From NCBI GenBank assembly GCA_034429475.1, contig DAOUGD010000087.1:1-49200 (forward strand): DNA of 49,200 bases. Direction: 5' to 3'. Source of the stretch: JAKQHY01 sp034429475. GTDB taxonomy: Bacteria > Chloroflexota > Anaerolineae > B4-G1 > SLSP01. Within the stretch, counting starts at the first letter, position 1. Each line of letters starts with the position of its first letter. The notes under the pieces are model-generated. The model was not told the origin of the DNA. It was given only the letters and a program-made list of their open reading frames with translations, and searched no databases. Positions 42,110-49,142 of this stretch are shown piece by piece. Made by a program: the position numbers and the translations under genes.

Positions 42110-42936
42110 ATCCAGCCCCGACGTGGGGCGAGCGCCAGCGCCAGCAGGAAAAACGCCGTGCAGGTCAGCACGATGGCCGCGCCGGACGCGATGCCAAGGT
42201 AGTAGGAGAGGTACAGTCCCACCACGCCGGAGACGGCGGCGATCAAGGCCGCCAGCAGCATCATGACCGGCAGCCGCTGGGTCAGCAGATACGCGGTGGC
42301 CGCCGGGGTGACGAGCATCGCCACCATCAGCGCGACGCCCACCGTTTGCAGCGCCACCACGATGGTGACGGCAATGAGGATGAGCAGCAAGTACTCGAAA
42401 AAGCGGACCGGCAGGCGCAGCGTCGCCGCCAGAACGGGGTCGAAGGACAACACCAGGAATTCTTTGTAGAATGCCGCCACCGTCAACAGCACCAGCCCAC
42501 CGAAAGCGGCGGTCAAAAGCAAATCGCCGGAGGAGACGCCGAGCACATCGCCGAAGAGAAAATGCGTCAGATCGGCGGTGTACGTCCGCACCGTCGAGAT
42601 CAGGGCGATCCCCAGGGCGAACATCCCGGCAAAGAGGATGCCGATGGCGGTGTCCTCCTTGACCTCCGCGCGCTTGGCGACCGCGCCGATGCCCAGCGAC
42701 GTCAACACGGCAGTGATCAACCCGCCCCAGAAGACCGGGCCGCGCGCGCCGCCGCCGACAAGGTAGCCGATGGCAACGCCTGGCAGGATAGAGTGCGCCA
42801 GCGCGTCGCCGAAGAAGGCCATGCCGCGCAGCACCACGTAAGTCCCCACCACCGCGCACACCGCGCCGACCATCACCGCCGCCAGCAGCCCACGCACCAT
42901 AAAGGCGTAGCGCAGCGGTTCAATGAGCATGTCCAT
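42091..42936 (-). CDS. ABC-3 family metal importer permease (ZnuB/MntB-like)
   Basis: A 281-residue membrane protein with about eight helices. YVVLRGMAFFGDALAHSILPGVAIGYLVGG is the family hallmark, and VGVALMVAMLVTPAATAYLL is the second conserved stretch. It moves Zn2+, Mn2+ or Fe2+ with the ATPase upstream. ATG at 42936, with GGGGG 7-10 nt upstream, overlapping the ATPase gene by 17 bp. Confidence 0.9.
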   Translation of the reverse strand: MDMLIEPLRYAFMVRGLLAAVMVGAVCAVVGTYVVLRGMAFFGDALAHSILPGVAIGYLVGGGARGPVFWGGLITAVLTSLGIGAVAKRAEVKEDTAIGILFAGMFALGIALISTVRTYTADLTHFLFGDVLGVSSGDLLLTAAFGGLVLLTVAAFYKEFLVLSFDPVLAATLRLPVRFFEYLLLILIAVTIVVALQTVGVALMVAMLVTPAATAYLLTQRLPVMMLLAALIAAVSGVVGLYLSYYLGIASGAAIVLTCTAFFLLALALAPRRGWIWQRRH

Positions 42937-43762
42937 CGTGATCCCCCTCGCAGCAGGTGTCGCTCACGGCCAACACGCCGTCAGTCACCGGCAGCAGGCG
43001 CAGTTGACCGCTGTAGGCGGCCAGCAGGCGCTCCTGCGTGAAGACCTCGGCGGGTGAGCCGAAGCCCACCAACCGGCGGTTGAGCAGCATGGCGCGGTCA
43101 AAGCGCTCGGCGGCCTGGTTCAGATCGTGGGTGGAAAGCATCACCGTCACGTTGCGCCGCCGCAGTTCTTGCAGGATCGCAAAAATGCCGTCCTGGGAGG
43201 GCAGATCGAGGCCCGTCAGCGGCTCGTCCATCAACATCAGCGCGGCCTCCTGCGCCAGCGCGCGGGCGATGAACATCCGCTGCTGCTGCCCGCCGGAGAG
43301 CGCCTCAATCTGGCGCCCCGCCAAGTCGCCGATGCCCACCAGCGCCAGGCTCTCCTGCACGCGCCGGGCGTCCTCTTTGCCGGGATGGCGGAACAGCCCC
43401 ATCTTGCCAATGCGCCCCATCATCACTACGTCGCTCACGGTGACGGGGAAGCTCCAATCCACGGCGCTGCGCTGCGGCACGTAGGCGATGCAGATATGCC
43501 CTTCCGGTCCGTGCCCGTAAACGCGGATCGTTCCCCGCGTCGGCGGTTGGACGCCGGCCAGCGCCTTGAACAGTGTGCTCTTGCCGGCGCCGTTTGGCCC
43601 GACGACGGCGACCTGCTCGCCGGCGTGCAGCTCAAACGTCATGTCCTCCAGCGCGACGTATCCGTCATAACGCACCGTCAGCCCCGCGACGGCCAGAATC
43701 GGCGTCCCCGGTTCGTGCGCGACGTGCGGCTTCGATAATGTGGCCCGTAATGTCTGTACCAA
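42920..43762 (-). CDS. Metal importer ATPase (ZnuC/MntA-like) with Cys/His-rich tail
   Basis: A 280-residue ABC ATPase. Walker A is GPNGAGKSTLFKALAG, signature LSGGQQQRMFIARALAQ, Walker B LMLMDEPLTGLD and H-loop MLSTHDLN. AYVPQRSAVDWSFPVTVSDVV is typical of Mn/Zn importers. The C-terminus DTCCEGDHDGHAH could bind metal. The start at 43762 would be TTG with GGGAG upstream, and I see no better one. No binding-protein gene (ZnuA/MntC type) is in the window. Confidence 0.88.
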   Translation of the reverse strand: MVQTLRATLSKPHVAHEPGTPILAVAGLTVRYDGYVALEDMTFELHAGEQVAVVGPNGAGKSTLFKALAGVQPPTRGTIRVYGHGPEGHICIAYVPQRSAVDWSFPVTVSDVVMMGRIGKMGLFRHPGKEDARRVQESLALVGIGDLAGRQIEALSGGQQQRMFIARALAQEAALMLMDEPLTGLDLPSQDGIFAILQELRRRNVTVMLSTHDLNQAAERFDRAMLLNRRLVGFGSPAEVFTQERLLAAYSGQLRLLPVTDGVLAVSDTCCEGDHDGHAH

Positions 43763-43776
43763 AAGTGTCTCCCAAG

Positions 43777-43882
43777 CGAGTTAGGAGTTAGGAGTTGCGA
43801 GTTAGGGGTGAGGAGTTAGGATGCAAGGAGCAAGAGGCAAGAAACCTGCTCCTACTTCCTACTCCTTACTCCCTACTCCCTG
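43777..43882. repeat. GAGTTAG heptad inverted array
   Basis: The left arm repeats GAGTTAG units (GCGAGTTAGGAGTTAGGAGT from 43776). The right arm is CCTACTTCCTACTCCTTACT (43852-43880). Related in sequence to 24915-24948 after murC and to 35716-35823. Confidence 0.8.
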
Positions 43883-43912
43883 CAATGCTCCCCCCATTGC
43901 CGTGACATTATA
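43882..43912 (-). promoter_or_regulatory. Promoter -10 and candidate operator of the Zn/Mn importer
   Basis: On the minus strand TATAAT (43907-43912) is followed by an inverted repeat, GCAATG (43895-43900) with CATTGC (43882-43887), at the expected transcription start. The -35 is weak. The position suits a metal-responsive repressor (Zur/MntR-like), but this is inference. Confidence 0.45.
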
Positions 43913-43967
43913 CCGCTTTAATGGATGAAACGGAAAAGTCCGTTCAATTCGTTGAGAAAATCTTCAC

Positions 43968-44675
43968 CTACATCAGCCCATGCGCCGCCAGCAGCGCCGT
44001 ATCCGCCAGCAGCGCGTCCGTTGGCCCATCGGCGACGACGCGACCGCCGTCCATCACGATCATGCGCGGCAGCAAGTCCGCCACCATCCGCAGATCGTGG
44101 GTGATGATGAGCATCGTCTGCGGCAGTTCCCGCAGCAGGGCGATGAATTCACGCCGCCCGCGCGGATCGAGGCCGCCGGTGGGTTCGTCCAACACCAGAA
44201 TTTCCGGCTCCATCACCAGCACCGTAGCGATGGCGATCCGCTTCTTTTCCCCCTGGCTGAGGTGGTAAGAATGGCGCGGCGCGTACCCCTCCATGTGGAC
44301 GGCCTCCAACGCGCGCGCCACCCGCGCCCGCACCTCAGCTTCCGGCAACCCCTGGTAAAGCGGCCCGTAGGCCACATCGTCAAAGACCGTCGGCGAGAAA
44401 AGCTGGTCGTCCGGGTTCTGGAAGACGATGCCCACCGCCGCGCGGATGCGGCCCAGGTTGCCCTTCTCCACGACCAGGTGGCACACGCGCACCTGGCCCG
44501 TCTGCGGATACAGCGTGCCGTTCAGGTGCAGCAGCAACGTGGACTTGCCCGCACCGTTCGGCCCGACCAGCGCCGCCTTCTCCCCCGGCCCGATGCGCAG
44601 CGAAACATTCCGCAAGGCCTGCCGCCCGTCGGGATACGTGAACGAAAGATTCTCGACCTCAATGGTATGATGCAT
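43968..44675 (-). CDS. cbiO: Cobalt/nickel ECF importer ATPase CbiO
   Basis: A 235-residue ECF-type ATPase. Motifs: VENLSFTYPDGRQALRNVSL, Walker A GPNGAGKSTLLLHLNG, Q-loop VGIVFQNPDDQLFSPTVFDD, signature LSQGEKKRIAIATVLV and ILVLDEPTGGLDPRGR. The QNPDDQ.F motif and LSQGEKKR are characteristic of CbiO/EcfA. The weak ribosome site (AGGT) and the 354-bp gap with a MITE to cbiQ set it apart from its operon partners. Confidence 0.93.
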   Translation of the reverse strand: MHHTIEVENLSFTYPDGRQALRNVSLRIGPGEKAALVGPNGAGKSTLLLHLNGTLYPQTGQVRVCHLVVEKGNLGRIRAAVGIVFQNPDDQLFSPTVFDDVAYGPLYQGLPEAEVRARVARALEAVHMEGYAPRHSYHLSQGEKKRIAIATVLVMEPEILVLDEPTGGLDPRGRREFIALLRELPQTMLIITHDLRMVADLLPRMIVMDGGRVVADGPTDALLADTALLAAHGLM

Positions 44676-44705
44676 GTACCTGTTATTGGTTTCCCCGAAA
44701 ATAAT

Positions 44706-45005
44706 CTCAACGGATTAAGAAAACAAAAATCCGTTCCATCCGTTTAGAATCTATCCGAAAATTCGTTTTGGCCCACGATTTGCGCCTAAAGGCGCGGTTT
44801 GAAGGGTATTTTTCGTGGGCGGGCGTAGCCCGCCCACGAAAAAATACCTTCCTGAAAACGGCTTTAGCCGCAAGACCCGGCGCAGCGGCACAACACCGCT
44901 ATAATTTTCGGATAGGTTCTTAATCCATATCCGGTTGCGGTTGCCTCGTGAAAGGCTCGGAGATTAAGAAAACAAAAATCCGTTCCATCCGTTTAATCCG
45001 TTGAG
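44706..45005. repeat. 34-bp direct duplication flanking the MITE, inside a palindromic element
   Basis: An identical 34-bp sequence starting GATTAAGAAAAC occurs at 44713-44746 and at 44962-44995, on each side of the MITE. The outermost ends CTCAACGGATTAA (44706-44718) and TTAATCCGTTGAG (44993-45005) are perfect complements, so an older palindromic repeat seems to have been split and partly duplicated. Confidence 0.85.
44744..44923 (+). mobile_element. MITE-like element, copy 3, between cbiQ and cbiO
   Basis: A 180-bp element with inverted ends TTAGAATCTATCCGAAAATT and the complement of AATTTTCGGATAGGTTCTTAA. Hairpins: GCGCC-TAAA-GGCGC, a near-perfect long stem with arms around GGGC-gta-GCCC, CGGC-TTTA-GCCG and AGCGG-cacaaca-CCGCT. 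It is close to the copy at 8532-8713. Confidence 0.75.
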
Positions 45006-45029
45006 GAAACTTCCGTGGTTGAAATCTTC

Positions 45030-45827
45030 CTACCACAGCAAGCTGAGCGCCCCTAACAACGCCAAGACGCCAATCCCCATTCCCAAAATACCCCAATCCC
45101 CGCCCGTGAGCGGCGGAAAGGGCAAAGTGTGGATTTCGCCGTCATAGCCGCGCGCGAGCATGGCGGCGTAGATGCGGTCGGCGCGGTCAAAGGCGCGCAG
45201 GAAGAGGTTGCCGGCCATCCCGCCGGTGACGTGCGCCCGCCACAGCACGCTGCCGCCGACGCGCCGCCGCCCGTCGGGATCGCCGCTGCGGGCTGCGCGG
45301 GCGCGCAGCAGGCGCAGCGCCTCGTCGCTCAGCACAAACAGATAGCGCCACATCAGCCCCACGATGGCGACGAGCAGGCGCGGCATACGGAGGGCGCGCA
45401 ACGCCGCCAATAACTGCGGGAAGGGGGTGGCGGACACCAGCATCACGCCCACCTGCACGGACAGCCACGACTTCACCACGATGCTGAGCAACCGCTCGGT
45501 ACCGGTCGTCGTGATTGTCACCGTCCGGCCAAAGGCGTTCCAGGCGATCAGAGGCGGCCCAGCAACCGTGAACAGCAGCGGCAGCGCGGCCAACGCAAAG
45601 GGCAGGGCAAGCAAAGCGCGCGTCCAGATGAACCGCACGCCCAACTCGGAGAGCAGCGCCGCCGCCCACAGCAGCGCAAAGCACAGGATGTAGATCGGCC
45701 ACGCGCCCGGCAGCAAGAGCGCCAGCATCAAAATGAAGCCTAACGACAACACGGCCTTGACGCGGGCGTCAAGGCCGTGGATGATGCTGGCGCGAGAGCG
45801 ATAGGGGTCTGAGATCATCAATGACAT
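45030..45827 (-). CDS. cbiQ: ECF importer transmembrane protein CbiQ
   Basis: A 265-residue T-component with about six hydrophobic segments. HGLDARVKAVLSLGFILMLA near the N-terminus, and the RAARSGDPDGRRRVGGSV and ERADRIYAAMLARGYDGEI-like LRAFDRADRIYAAMLARGYD region (the coupling Ala-Arg-Gly helices), are CbiQ hallmarks. It joins the CbiO ATPase and the CbiM substrate unit. No clear ribosome site. A 10-nt-unit repeat separates it from cbiM. Confidence 0.93.
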   Translation of the reverse strand: MSLMISDPYRSRASIIHGLDARVKAVLSLGFILMLALLLPGAWPIYILCFALLWAAALLSELGVRFIWTRALLALPFALAALPLLFTVAGPPLIAWNAFGRTVTITTTGTERLLSIVVKSWLSVQVGVMLVSATPFPQLLAALRALRMPRLLVAIVGLMWRYLFVLSDEALRLLRARAARSGDPDGRRRVGGSVLWRAHVTGGMAGNLFLRAFDRADRIYAAMLARGYDGEIHTLPFPPLTGGDWGILGMGIGVLALLGALSLLW

Positions 45828-45837
45828 AGGAAAGAAT

Positions 45838-45912
45838 TTGGACGCAGATAAACGCCGATGAACGCTGATTTTAAAAAATTATCTGCGTGAATCCGCGTGA
45901 ATCTGCGTCCAA
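45838..45912. repeat. Inverted repeat of 10-nt CGCAGAT units between cbiM and cbiQ
   Basis: TTGGACGCAGAT (45838-45849) is the exact complement of ATCTGCGTCCAA (45901-45912). Inner units ACGCCGATGA and ATCCGCGTGA keep a 10-nt period. Confidence 0.8.
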
Positions 45913-45929
45913 TCACTCTTAAAATAAGT

Positions 45930-46901
45930 CTACTGGGCAATGACTTCGCGCTTGCGGCGCGCGTAGGCGACCGCTGTGGCGGCGCCGGCGACGATCAGCA
46001 GCCCGATAATCCCGGCCAAAATGGTCGCCAGGCTTTCGTTGGCGACGCCGGGCAGCACGTAGTCGGGAATCAAGTCGTAGATGGAAGCCTGCGCGCCATC
46101 CAGAAAGCCTTTCTGCTCGGCCACCCATTCCAGGCCGTCGGGGTGCGCCGACGCCAGCGGCGAAGCGATGGCGAGCAGCGCGGCGATGATCAGACCCGCG
46201 CCCCACACGGCTTTTCCCGCGACGACGGGCGCCGCGTTCTCCGGCTGCACCAGGTCGCGCCGGGCGGCGACCAGGAAGACCAACGCGCCGGCCGTGATCA
46301 AGCCCTCGCCGACGCCGATGAGCGCGTGGATGCCGGCCATCGCGGGGATGGCGACGTTGGCCGGGGACGTTCCCGACAGCGCGAGTTGCAGCGCGCAGGC
46401 CAGCGAGGCTACGAGAATCGAGAGCCAGCCCGTCACGAAGCCGTTTACCGGCAGCGTCCAGCGCGCATCGGGCGCTACCTTTTGGAACAGCCGCCGCAGG
46501 GCCTGGGAGGCAAAATAGGAGACGGTCACGCCGACGACGCCCATGTTGAAGATATTCGCGCCCAACGCCAGCAACCCGCCATCCTGAAACACGAGCGCCT
46601 GAACGCCGACCACGCACGTCATCACCAGAAGCGCCGCCCAGGGGCCGAGCAAGATCGTCGCCAACGCCGCGCCCATCAGGTGGCCCGACGTGCCGCCGGT
46701 CACGGTGAAGTTGAGCATCTGCCCGGCGAAGATACAGGCCGCCAGCACGCCCATCAAGGGCACGCGCCGTTCATCCACGTCCGCGTTGACGCGCTTGAGC
46801 GCGTAACCGACCGCGACCAGCGAAATCGCCCATAAGACCAAAGAGACCGCTACTGAAAGAAAGCCATCGGGAATGTGCATAGGAACAGGTGAAAGTAACA
46901 T
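45930..46901 (-). CDS. cbiM: CbiM substrate-specific component fused to a PDGLE domain
   Basis: A 323-residue Co2+/Ni2+-binding membrane component. MHIPDGFLSVAVSLVLW is the metal-binding N-terminal motif, with FTVTGGTSGHLMGAALATIL and ALGANIFNMGVVG following. The C-terminal third (from about 235) contains SAHPDGLEWVAEQKGF, the PDGLE (CbiN/NikL-like) accessory domain, so both accessory and S-component are in one chain. The start with a good ribosome site (AAGGAGG) is at 46901, which puts seven residues (MLLSPVP) ahead of MHIPDG. The alternative ATG at 46880 lacks a ribosome site. No cobalamin riboswitch was seen upstream. Confidence 0.9.
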   Translation of the reverse strand: MLLSPVPMHIPDGFLSVAVSLVLWAISLVAVGYALKRVNADVDERRVPLMGVLAACIFAGQMLNFTVTGGTSGHLMGAALATILLGPWAALLVMTCVVGVQALVFQDGGLLALGANIFNMGVVGVTVSYFASQALRRLFQKVAPDARWTLPVNGFVTGWLSILVASLACALQLALSGTSPANVAIPAMAGIHALIGVGEGLITAGALVFLVAARRDLVQPENAAPVVAGKAVWGAGLIIAALLAIASPLASAHPDGLEWVAEQKGFLDGAQASIYDLIPDYVLPGVANESLATILAGIIGLLIVAGAATAVAYARRKREVIAQ

Positions 46902-46947
46902 TGACTAGAATCCTCCTTTGGGTTAAAAATGATTATCTTGAAACGTA

Positions 46948-46982
46948 AAACGTGATGCTCTCACAGTGAGAGCATCACGTTT
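46948..46982 (-). terminator. Perfect 17-bp hairpin after the fur-family gene
   Basis: AAACGTGATGCTCTCAC and its complement flank a single A (46965). On the minus strand TTTTACG follows. It starts at the stop codon and probably ends the fur-family transcript ahead of cbiM. Its ends resemble the repeat at 29411-29463. Confidence 0.7.
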
Positions 46983-47410
46983 CACGCTTTTTGGCATGTG
47001 GCGCAAACACCGGAGAGGGTTAATCCGCCGGGATCGGTCGTAAAGTGATAGGTCTCGGCCAGATAAGCGGTCAGGGAGGCTAATTCGGCCAGCGGCACCG
47101 ACAGCGACTTTCCACACGTCTGGCAGACCAGGTGATGGTGGGGGGCAGCGACGCCCAGATGTTCGTAACGGCGGATGCCATCCCCCGCATCGAACCCACT
47201 GACCAGGCGAAGTTCCTGGAACAGTTCTAACGTGCGGTAGACCGTCGAAATGTCCACGTTGTGGCTGCGGGTGTGGACGCGCGCGAAAATCTCTTCGGCG
47301 GTGGCGGGGGCCTCCAGTTCGTGCAACACCGAGAGCACCAGTTCCCGTTGATGGGTCAGGCGCAATCCCCGTTTGCGCAAATAGTCACGCAGCAGCTTCT
47401 CGCAAGACAT
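46982..47410 (-). CDS. Fur-family metal-responsive repressor
   Basis: A 142-residue Fur-family regulator. The winged helix is LRLTHQRELVLSVLHELEAP (17-36) with the DNA helix NVDISTVYRTLELFQELRLV. The metal-site region is PHHHLVCQTCGK (H91-H93, C96, C99). A second pair, C136-C139 (CATC), completes a structural zinc site. Fur, Zur and Nur cannot be told apart safely. The cbi genes downstream and the TTGCAA operator suggest a Nur/Zur-like role. ATG at 47410 has GAGGGG 7 nt upstream. ATG at 47416 is an alternative. The longer frame to 47539 is not supported. Confidence 0.9.
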   Translation of the reverse strand: MSCEKLLRDYLRKRGLRLTHQRELVLSVLHELEAPATAEEIFARVHTRSHNVDISTVYRTLELFQELRLVSGFDAGDGIRRYEHLGVAAPHHHLVCQTCGKSLSVPLAELASLTAYLAETYHFTTDPGGLTLSGVCATCQKA

Positions 47411-47429
47411 CCTCATCCCCTCTTTCTTA

Positions 47430-47478
47430 TTGCAAATAGTTGCAACAAGGAGTATAACACACCGGCTGAAAAGAGCAA
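47430..47478 (-). promoter_or_regulatory. Promoter and TTGCAA-N4-TTGCAA operator of the Fur-family gene
   Basis: On the minus strand: -35 TTGCTC (47473-47478), 16-nt spacer, -10 TATACT (47451-47456), then the inverted repeat TTGCAACTATTTGCAA (47430-47445) at the expected transcription start. The repeat resembles the Nur box (TTGCAA-N5-TTGCAA) of streptomycetes with a 4-nt spacer, so autoregulation is likely. Confidence 0.7.
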
Positions 47479-47573
47479 GCGGAAGCAGGGCATTTGAGAG
47501 GGAAATCCAGCAGCGAGTGGGATGATCGAGACGGCGCAAGCCATCCGGGAGGACTTGAGGGGACTGACTGGCT

Positions 47574-47610
47574 CAGGCGTGACACGGGAGGTGCTCCCAT
47601 ATCACGCCTG
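47574..47610 (-). terminator. Hairpin after the PrsW-like gene
   Basis: CAGGCGTGA (47574-47582) pairs with TCACGCCTG (47602-47610), and GGGAG/CTCCC pairs inside. There is no T run, so factor-independent termination is uncertain. I see nothing else in 47479-47573. Confidence 0.5.
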
Positions 47611-47615
47611 ATAAT

Positions 47616-48821
47616 TCACGCTTCCTGTTTGGCGTACCGGCGCAGCCAACTCGGAATCCCGAAGAGCAGCAGTGGCATCACCAGAAGCAGGACAAGTTCA
47701 AAACCGACGCCTATGATTGCCAGCACATAGCCCGTCTGGGAAGTAGTTGCGCCAAGCGCGGCGCCCCCCAGAGCGAGGATAATGTTGAAGTTCCACAGGC
47801 CGTGATAGAAGACGGCGGCGCAATAGGCCAGCGGCAGCGCCCACCAGCGCCGCTGCCACAGCCCGGCCCAGCCCAGCCCCAGGAGGCCGCTGGTGAGGAC
47901 GTGCATCCCGGTCGCCATCAGGCGCGCGCCGGCGCCGAAGAGCCAACCGACCACTTCGCCCAACCCCATGGCGCCGTTGGTCACACTTTCCAGGACGGCA
48001 AAACCCAGGCCGCATAGGGCGCCCCACAGGAACGCCTCGGCCAACCCAGGACGATGCCAGATGCCCATCAGTCCCAGCACCAGGGTTTTGCAAAATTCTT
48101 CAATGAGTGGGGCAATCACGGCAAAGATGAGCGCCAGGACGGACAGAACCAACGGAGAACTGACCAAAGCCATGGCCTCGGTGGGGTCTGTCAGAGGCTG
48201 CGTCATCCATTGTTCTGTCAGTCCGGTCAGCCGCGTCACTTCGGCGGCGCCGCCGGGGATGAGGTAGGCGGCGATGGCAACAATCAGGATGCACAGCGCC
48301 AGCCCCATCAATTCCAGGGGGAGCGCTAAGATGACCGAGGTTGCGCCGCCGACAACGGTGAGTATCACTTGGCGCAGCGTGGGGGAAGCGGCGCGTCCGG
48401 CAGTCAACAAGATCAGCGATATCAACGTCAGCGCAGGGAAGAGCATCACGCCCAGGTGGAGCAGGGCAAACGCAGGGTGTGTGTGACGGCTAGCCGGGAT
48501 AAACGCGCCCACCACAAACAGGGCGATGGACAGTCCCAGAAAGAGCAGCCAAAGCCAACGGGTGTAACTACCAGGCGAGGGCGATTGCTGCCAACCGGTC
48601 AACCCGGCCCACAGCAGGCCGCCGCCGAAGATCAGCAGAATCAAACCGATGCTGGCCAATGTAACACCGGTAGTATCCCCGGCATCCAGGCGCAGCACAA
48701 AAGCCAGGACAATCCCGCCCAATCCCCCCAGGAGACTCAGTCCGCCCAATGCGCCAACCAGTCCCCACAAAATCTGGGGCGTGGTGGTTACGGGGCGTTG
48801 CGGCAACAATTCCGCCATCAT
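47616..48821 (-). CDS. PrsW-like intramembrane protease
   Basis: A 401-residue polytopic protein with about ten helices. The PrsW/CPBP-like motifs are EEFCK (EExxK, about residues 240-244) in APLIEEFCKTLVLGL, FAVLESVTNG, MHVLTSGLLGLGWAGLW and FYHGLWN, supplying the expected Glu and His residues. The N-terminal half (1-210) is an extra set of helices. PrsW-type proteases act on membrane-anchored regulators, but the substrate here is unknown. It starts with MM and overlaps the small gene upstream by 1 bp (TAATG). Confidence 0.75.
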   Translation of the reverse strand: MMAELLPQRPVTTTPQILWGLVGALGGLSLLGGLGGIVLAFVLRLDAGDTTGVTLASIGLILLIFGGGLLWAGLTGWQQSPSPGSYTRWLWLLFLGLSIALFVVGAFIPASRHTHPAFALLHLGVMLFPALTLISLILLTAGRAASPTLRQVILTVVGGATSVILALPLELMGLALCILIVAIAAYLIPGGAAEVTRLTGLTEQWMTQPLTDPTEAMALVSSPLVLSVLALIFAVIAPLIEEFCKTLVLGLMGIWHRPGLAEAFLWGALCGLGFAVLESVTNGAMGLGEVVGWLFGAGARLMATGMHVLTSGLLGLGWAGLWQRRWWALPLAYCAAVFYHGLWNFNIILALGGAALGATTSQTGYVLAIIGVGFELVLLLVMPLLLFGIPSWLRRYAKQEA

Positions 48822-49042
48822 TACAGGGCGTCGCCTATCAGGATGCCGAGCAGCCCAATAATGCCGCCCAGATGCAGGAAGAGGTCAGTATCGGCCAACC
48901 AACCGATGAGCGGCCACGGAGGCAACAGGTTGAAGATCAGACTCAAGATCATCAAGCCCACACCGACCAATACCGGCAATCCCTTGCGATCTGCCAGAAA
49001 TTCACCGACTATTTTGAGGAGTTTATTGAGAAAATCATTCAT
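48821..49042 (-). CDS. Small membrane protein of 73 residues
   Basis: N-terminal amphipathic part (MNDFLNKLLKIVGEFLADRK) and two hydrophobic segments (about 22-41 and 52-72). No motif I recognise. GGAGG lies about 10 nt before the ATG. The stop overlaps the start of the PrsW-like gene, so they are translated together. A TACAAT-like -10 is seen near 49055 on the minus strand. Confidence 0.65.
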   Translation of the reverse strand: MNDFLNKLLKIVGEFLADRKGLPVLVGVGLMILSLIFNLLPPWPLIGWLADTDLFLHLGGIIGLLGILIGDAL

Positions 49043-49142
49043 AATGACAGTGCCTCCACAACGCTATGCCTTGATTGTATCACACTCAGACATTGGAACA
49101 ACTGCCCTACGGCAGGCGGGGCAGGGCTATCGCATTTGGCCG

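Noticed and set aside
41767..43041. Long plus-strand open frame opposite the hydrolase and Zn/Mn permease
   Set aside because: Its Arg/Gln/His-rich translation is typical of a shadow frame.
44706..45005. Complete insertion sequence between cbiQ and cbiO
   Set aside because: No transposase frame. The element is only 180 bp and non-coding.
46902..46981. Cobalamin or nickel-cobalt riboswitch before cbiM
   Set aside because: Only about 80 bp are available, and they are taken up by the fur-family hairpin and the cbiM ribosome site. No conserved riboswitch core was seen.
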